NCBI RefSeq assembly: GCF_036659115.1
Contig: NZ_JAVXDF010000050.1
Origin: Gordonibacter sp036659115
GTDB lineage: Bacteria > Actinomycetota > Coriobacteriia > Coriobacteriales > Eggerthellaceae
Reading direction: 5' to 3' (one strand)
Length of the DNA: 18,244 nucleotides
Below are positions 14,716 through 18,244 of the stretch, in pieces. The notes under the pieces were generated by a model. It saw only the letters and a program-made list of their open reading frames with translations. It searched no databases and was not told the origin of the DNA. Numbering within the stretch: the first letter of the stretch is position 1; each line of letters opens with the position of its first letter. A program made the position numbers and the translations under genes.

Positions 14716-16161
14716 TCAGTCGCTCTTTTTCTGCCACGCGTCCACGACATCGAGTATTTCTTGGCGGGAGTGAACCTTCAGCTTCTGATACACGTGCTGT
14801 ATGTGGGAATTCACGGTATGCGCTGAGATATGCAGCTCCTCCTGGATGCGCGGCGTGCTGCGCCCCTTTGCAACCAGGTTCAGCACCTCCGTTTCGCGTT
14901 CGGAGAGGTCGAAGTGCAGCGCGATTGCTTCGCAGCGGCTCTGTGTGCTGGTCGTCTCGGCATCTTCCTGGGGGCTTAGGATCGAGGTGCGATCCCGCTC
15001 GGTGAAGACGAAAAGGAACGCCACCACGACAACGACTACTAGGAAAAGCGAGATGGTCTGCAAAAGCTGCGGGTACGTGCCCGAGAGCTGCTGGTACACA
15101 GCGAAAAGGGATGATCCGAGTAAAAGGTCGAGCGACCACGCCGCCCTGGTTGCCCCAAACACCAGTGAAGGTGAAGCCTTGAACCGTTGGCAAAGTTCCA
15201 AGGCGATCAGCATGATCACAAGTTTGAAGAGAAATGCGCCTGCGTTCGTGAACGCGTACAGGAACTCTTGCCGTGGGATATGGGGCAGCAGCAGCGCCGA
15301 GAGCATGATGAGCAAAAACGAGGTGCGATATAAGAAAGAAAAGTCGTTGGTCCGCCTCGTCTGCACGATGATGATGATGCCTACCGAGCAACCTATCTTG
15401 AAAAGCAGAATAAGCAGGTTGATTTCGCTTGAATAGTAGTTCAGGTCGTTGCGCTCCAAAAGGTAGCTTCGCAAGAATTCGGAAACGAAGCTCGTGGCGA
15501 AAAGACCGAAACAGAATTTCACAATGAAACGGTTAAGTGAGGTTACGTTGGTGGGAACGGCGAGGCTGGGGAAGGGTCGTGCGGGCGGCATCCGGCGATT
15601 CAGGATGAGCGCAGCGCACAAAGGGGTTGCAGCCGTAAGCGCCAGGGTGATCCAAGGACTCATGGCGGGCGCGTGAAGCAACCGGGTGAGGACGTAGAGG
15701 AACACGCTGTAGGTAGTGATACTCAAAACGCAATCGACCGCACTGCCGGCCTCGGTGAACTTCTGGTACCACGCCATGAAGAACAAACTTGAGGCCAGCC
15801 CAGTGAGCACCGCTGCGGTTATAGTGAGCGCAAGGAACCACGGCCCCGTGCCTGAAACGAGGGGTATGAGCAGCGTGCCTACTGCGGCGCTCGCCGCTAT
15901 GCCGTAGACCATGGCAGGTTTCTTCAGCAGTACGTCGAATCGATGGTGGCGCAGCATGGCTCCGATTGATACCAGGGCGGTTACGGCAAGCGAGAGCCCG
16001 TAGACATTGCTTCCGGGGTTCCCGGGGAATAGCTGGGGTGTGAAAAAGCACAGCGTCACCCAAAGCTGGCAGAGGGCGAACCCTATCACCAGTGGAATAT
16101 TCACGCGTCCCATTGCTACCGTAAACTGCTTTGCCGAAAACTTCCCCCCAGCATTGGCCAT
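14716..16161 (-). CDS. 12-TM membrane-bound LuxR-type transcriptional regulator
   Basis: A 481-residue protein with twelve hydrophobic segments (about residues 20-390, from VNIPLVIGFALCQLWVTLCFF to LFLVVVVVVAFLFVF) fused to a C-terminal LuxR helix-turn-helix of about 65 residues (LSERETEVLNLVAKGRSTPRI, then ISAHTVNSHIQHVYQKLKVHSRQEIL). No receiver or autoinducer-binding domain is present, so the membrane part presumably senses a ligand. Proteins of this shape are expanded in Eggerthellaceae, where they sit beside and control inducible reductases. The start at 16161 has GAAGG upstream. It is divergent from the cytochrome-reductase operon across 286 bp that carry an inverted repeat (16217-16327), its probable binding site. 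The inducer is probably the reductase substrate; that is inference. Confidence 0.93.
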   Translation of the reverse strand: MANAGGKFSAKQFTVAMGRVNIPLVIGFALCQLWVTLCFFTPQLFPGNPGSNVYGLSLAVTALVSIGAMLRHHRFDVLLKKPAMVYGIAASAAVGTLLIPLVSGTGPWFLALTITAAVLTGLASSLFFMAWYQKFTEAGSAVDCVLSITTYSVFLYVLTRLLHAPAMSPWITLALTAATPLCAALILNRRMPPARPFPSLAVPTNVTSLNRFIVKFCFGLFATSFVSEFLRSYLLERNDLNYYSSEINLLILLFKIGCSVGIIIIVQTRRTNDFSFLYRTSFLLIMLSALLLPHIPRQEFLYAFTNAGAFLFKLVIMLIALELCQRFKASPSLVFGATRAAWSLDLLLGSSLFAVYQQLSGTYPQLLQTISLFLVVVVVVAFLFVFTERDRTSILSPQEDAETTSTQSRCEAIALHFDLSERETEVLNLVAKGRSTPRIQEELHISAHTVNSHIQHVYQKLKVHSRQEILDVVDAWQKKSD

Positions 16162-16216
16162 GCTTTGCGCCTTCCCCGGCTCGAATTGCCCTGCGGTTGA
16201 AAACGGTCTCGTTCAG

Positions 16217-16327
16217 CATCAGCAGAAACTAGTGAATGCTGGCGTTCTCCCCCCAACAGAACTCTCTGTAATGAGCTTTTGATCTGCGGAAATAGATAAA
16301 TAGGTAAATTCACTAGTTCCGCTGATG
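16217..16327. promoter_or_regulatory. Inverted-repeat operator pair in the divergent promoter region
   Basis: The left arm (16217-16237) and the reverse complement of the right arm (16308-16327) share CATCAGC, then AACTAGTGAAT, differing by one substitution and one extra A. Centres are about 90 bp apart. Each arm contains the small palindrome ACTAGT. The left arm lies about 55 bp before the LuxR-type start; the right arm lies about 120 bp before the cytochrome start. A -10-like TACATG at 16366-16371 would put the right arm near -60, where LuxR/NarL activators often bind. A short palindrome, ACAGA-ACTC-TCTGT (16256-16269), lies between the arms. Confidence 0.6.
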
Positions 16328-16383
16328 TGCGAGAGCCCCCGCACCCTCTAGGCTTCGCTCCAGGCTACATGGCATCCGTGCGT

Positions 16384-16399
16384 TTTCTTCCCCAAGAAA
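16384..16399 (+). promoter_or_regulatory. Small hairpin in the cytochrome leader
   Basis: TTTCTT and AAGAAA form a six-base stem with a CCCC loop, about 50 bases before the cytochrome start. It lies in the expected 5' leader. Its function, if any, is unknown. Confidence 0.3.
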
Positions 16400-16447
16400 C
16401 GGGTGTCATGTGGTTTCCGATCAAGCCAAGCATGACAGAGGGGAGGG

Positions 16448-17077
16448 ATGATGGTCAAGAAGAAAACGGGACTGCCGAAAAAAGCAATAGTTGCAGTATG
16501 CCTATCGGCGGTGCTTGTCCTGATGGTAGCGGGGTGCGGTGCGGCACCGAAATCCGGTGCCGACAATCCGGACAAAGGGCAGAAGCAGGAGGATTCCGTT
16601 GCGGTTGCCTGGTCGATGGATTCTGATTGCGGCATGTGCCATGCCCAGCAAAAGGAGTCGCAGGCGAAGACGGGGACGCAAGCCTGCATCCATGCGACCA
16701 GCGCCAAAGCAACGTGCGGCAGCTGCCATAACGATGCTGCAGCATTGGGAAAGGTGCATGAGGGCAAGACGGCCACGGACAAGATGCCCAGCAAGCTGAC
16801 AAAGTCGACGGTGTCTCGCGCATCGTGCCAGGCCGCGGGGTGCCATACCGCAGAGGGGCCGGAATTCGAGGCGCTGACAGCGTCCGTGGAGACCTTCGTG
16901 GACGGAGCGGGCAAGATGGTCAATCCTCATCAGGTTATCGCCCAGGTCGGGCACGAGGAGATGGTGTGTGCGAGTTGCCACAACGAGCACGATGGCAAGC
17001 CGGTGGCGGATATGGCGTACTGCGCCACGTGCCACCACTCGGGCACCTTCGCGCCCTGTGTCTCGTGCCACGGATGA
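16448..17077 (+). CDS. Hexaheme c-type cytochrome lipoprotein
   Basis: A 209-residue exported electron carrier. A lipoprotein signal (KKAIVAVCLSAVLVLMVAGC) ends in the lipid-bearing Cys30, so the protein is tethered outside the membrane. There are six heme-attachment sites: CGMCH (61-65), CGSCH (90-94), CQAAGCH (127-133, the CX4CH form seen in cytochromes c3), CASCH (174-178), CATCH (192-196) and CVSCH (204-208). Exactly six further histidines (82, 104, 161, 169, 181, 197) could be the second ligands, giving six bis-His hemes. It probably passes electrons from the quinone pool or a membrane donor to the flavin reductase encoded next. Two adjacent ATGs (16448, 16451) follow GGGAGGG; either may be used. 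Expression is probably driven by the divergent LuxR-type protein. Confidence 0.92.
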   Translation: MMVKKKTGLPKKAIVAVCLSAVLVLMVAGCGAAPKSGADNPDKGQKQEDSVAVAWSMDSDCGMCHAQQKESQAKTGTQACIHATSAKATCGSCHNDAAALGKVHEGKTATDKMPSKLTKSTVSRASCQAAGCHTAEGPEFEALTASVETFVDGAGKMVNPHQVIAQVGHEEMVCASCHNEHDGKPVADMAYCATCHHSGTFAPCVSCHG

Positions 17078-17106
17078 CGACGTTTCAGGAACGCATGGTA
17101 GGGGAG

Positions 17107-17151
17107 CGCGGCGCATGGAGGTGCCGCGGGGAAATCAGCTGGTTTTCCAGC
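17107..17151 (+). promoter_or_regulatory. Two tandem hairpins between the cytochrome and reductase genes
   Basis: CGCGGC (17107-17112) pairs with GCCGCG (17123-17128), extended by two inner pairs around a six-base loop. Then GCTGG-TTTT-CCAGC forms at 17138-17151, directly before the GGAAGGAG ribosome site. Neither has a terminator T-run. They could set relative expression or mRNA stability in the 91-base spacer. Confidence 0.4.
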
Positions 17152-17168
17152 AAGGAAGGAGCATGATC

Positions 17169-18244
17169 ATGGAGGAGAGAACGGGATCGAGCCGACGGGA
17201 TTTTTTCAAGGGCGTTGCGGTTGCGACCAGTGCTGTCGCCTTGACGGCCGGGGGAGCTTTGTCCTTGGCAGGTTGCACCGCTGCGGAGGGCGGCAGCACC
17301 GCTAAGGCAAAGCACGAGTGCGATGTGGTGGTGGCCGGTGGAGGCATTGGCGGCTTGGCCGCAGCGGTAAGCGCGGCGGAGACGGGGGCCAAGGTCATCT
17401 TGGTGGAGGCTTCCGGCAAAGTGGGCGGTACGAGCCGTTTTGCGGCCGGCGCTTTCGGTCCGCGCTTCGGCACGGATTGGGAGGTCGTGAAGAAAAAGGC
17501 GCCTGCAAGCGATCCGGTGCTGGGCAAGTACATCGTGGAGAACTGGGACCCCTATGTGGAGTGGATCGACGGCTTGGGCCTGACGACGGAAAAGCTTTCC
17601 GAGACCAGCCCCTATCTCTGGATGGGCGGAAAGCGCGATGCCGCCCAGGGATCGAAGAGCAATACCGACGAGTATCTGCAGCAGTTCGGGCAGATTTTCG
17701 CTGACAAGGGCGGCACGACGCTTGTTTCGACGCGCGCCGTCAAAGTTCTTACCGATGACAAGGGCAAGGCCACGGGCGTGCGGGCGGAGTCGAACGGCGA
17801 GGTGTTCGACATCAAGGCGAAGTCCGTCATCCTTGCGACGGGCGGGTTCCAGTGCGACAAGGAAATGGTCACGAAGTACATCGGGCGCCATGCCGACTTG
17901 AGCCAAGCGCAGTGCATTCCCTACCTGGACGGGTCGGGCATCAAAATGGGCGTCGAGGTGGGCGCGCAGCTATCGCGCAGCTTCGGCTCCTATTACGGAC
18001 ACCCGCAGCCGTGGCCTGCCGACTACTTGAACTACACCGATCCGGAGGCTTACGAGGCTGTAGACAACGTCGACGATGTGCATGTTGCCTATTACGGCAC
18101 GACCGGGCATTCCATCCAGGGCATGGGCGTGTACCTGAACTGCGCAGGCGAGCGGTTCGTGAACGAGGGCATGGGCTCTTCGCTGGTGAACCAGGAAATC
18201 ATGCAGCAGTACATGGCCCGTGCCTACCTTGTCTTCGACGAGCC
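17169..18244 (+). CDS. Tat-exported FAD-dependent reductase, fumarate reductase/flavocytochrome c family (3' end outside window)
   Basis: The first 358 residues are present. A twin-arginine signal (SSRRDFFKG, R9-R10) leads to a lipobox LAGC (Cys36), so it is probably a Tat lipoprotein outside the membrane. The FAD-binding Rossmann motif is VVVAGGGIGGLAAA (53-66) with acidic VEAS at the strand end; GGTSRFAAG (86-94), ILATGGF (221-227) and DGSGIKMGVEVGA (254-266) follow, then the start of the cap region (GERFVNEG). No heme motif is present, so the separate hexaheme protein upstream should be the electron donor. The ATG at 17169 fits GGAAGGAG seven bases upstream better than the ATG at 17163. 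Compared from memory with Shewanella fumarate reductase, the TTRD segment after FVNE reads GMGSSL, so the substrate is probably not fumarate. The actual acceptor is unknown. Confidence 0.92.
   Translation, partial: MEERTGSSRRDFFKGVAVATSAVALTAGGALSLAGCTAAEGGSTAKAKHECDVVVAGGGIGGLAAAVSAAETGAKVILVEASGKVGGTSRFAAGAFGPRFGTDWEVVKKKAPASDPVLGKYIVENWDPYVEWIDGLGLTTEKLSETSPYLWMGGKRDAAQGSKSNTDEYLQQFGQIFADKGGTTLVSTRAVKVLTDDKGKATGVRAESNGEVFDIKAKSVILATGGFQCDKEMVTKYIGRHADLSQAQCIPYLDGSGIKMGVEVGAQLSRSFGSYYGHPQPWPADYLNYTDPEAYEAVDNVDDVHVAYYGTTGHSIQGMGVYLNCAGERFVNEGMGSSLVNQEIMQQYMARAYLVFDE

Noticed and set aside
15533..16219. Minus-strand frame of 228 codons overlapping the luxR-type gene
   Set aside because: It is out of frame with the 12-TM regulator on the same strand and contains no domain.
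17085..17906. Minus-strand frame of 273 codons opposite the reductase
   Set aside because: It is antisense to the flavin reductase, which has unambiguous Tat and FAD motifs.

Overview
The window looks like chromosomal DNA from a gut anaerobe of the Eggerthellaceae (class Coriobacteriia). The evidence is high-GC coding sequence, a type III glutamine synthetase, a 12-helix membrane LuxR-type regulator, and beside it a multiheme cytochrome lipoprotein and a Tat-exported flavin reductase. That last trio is the usual layout of the specialised anaerobic-respiration reductases of this family. The genus cannot be fixed from sequence alone.

Layout. (1) 181-2271: glnN, ended by a strong terminator. 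(2) 2394-3130: a two-gene type II toxin-antitoxin operon (Phd/YefM-like antitoxin, RelE-like toxin) with operator-like repeats in its promoter. (3) 3131-3791: an AT-rich, mostly non-coding stretch. It has a possible tiny membrane peptide on the minus strand (3310-3450, interrupted by an in-frame TGA) and a 20-bp tandem repeat broken by exactly 100 N, almost certainly an unresolved assembly gap. (4) 3792-4904: an Orc1/Cdc6-like ATPase with a C-terminal winged helix, then a decayed, frameshifted 3' end of corA (4952-5427). Regions 2-4 look like accessory DNA.

(5) 5534-11569: a signalling island. It holds a lipoprotein (minus), a LytTR response regulator (minus), an unrecognised 120-aa protein (plus), and a coupled pair on the minus strand made of a secreted membrane-anchored surface protein followed by a 7TM GHKL-type histidine kinase. 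By eye I find pairs of CGTT-containing repeats spaced 21 bp apart, as expected for LytTR sites, upstream of the lipoprotein, the surface protein-kinase operon and, less clearly, the 120-aa gene. The response regulator probably controls these genes as one regulon.

(6) 11812-14626: a compact plus-strand operon, ilvE, cimA and a TrpR-like (YerC/YecD) regulator. It fits isoleucine/branched-chain amino acid synthesis by the citramalate route.

(7) 14716-18244: a respiratory module. The divergent 12-TM LuxR regulator (minus) faces a hexaheme cytochrome lipoprotein and a Tat lipoprotein flavin reductase (plus, cut by the window edge). The shared promoter region holds a well-conserved 20-bp inverted repeat, a good candidate operator. 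The reductase appears to lack several substrate-binding residues of true fumarate reductases, so its electron acceptor is probably something else and is unknown. No tRNA, rRNA, CRISPR array or insertion sequence was seen.
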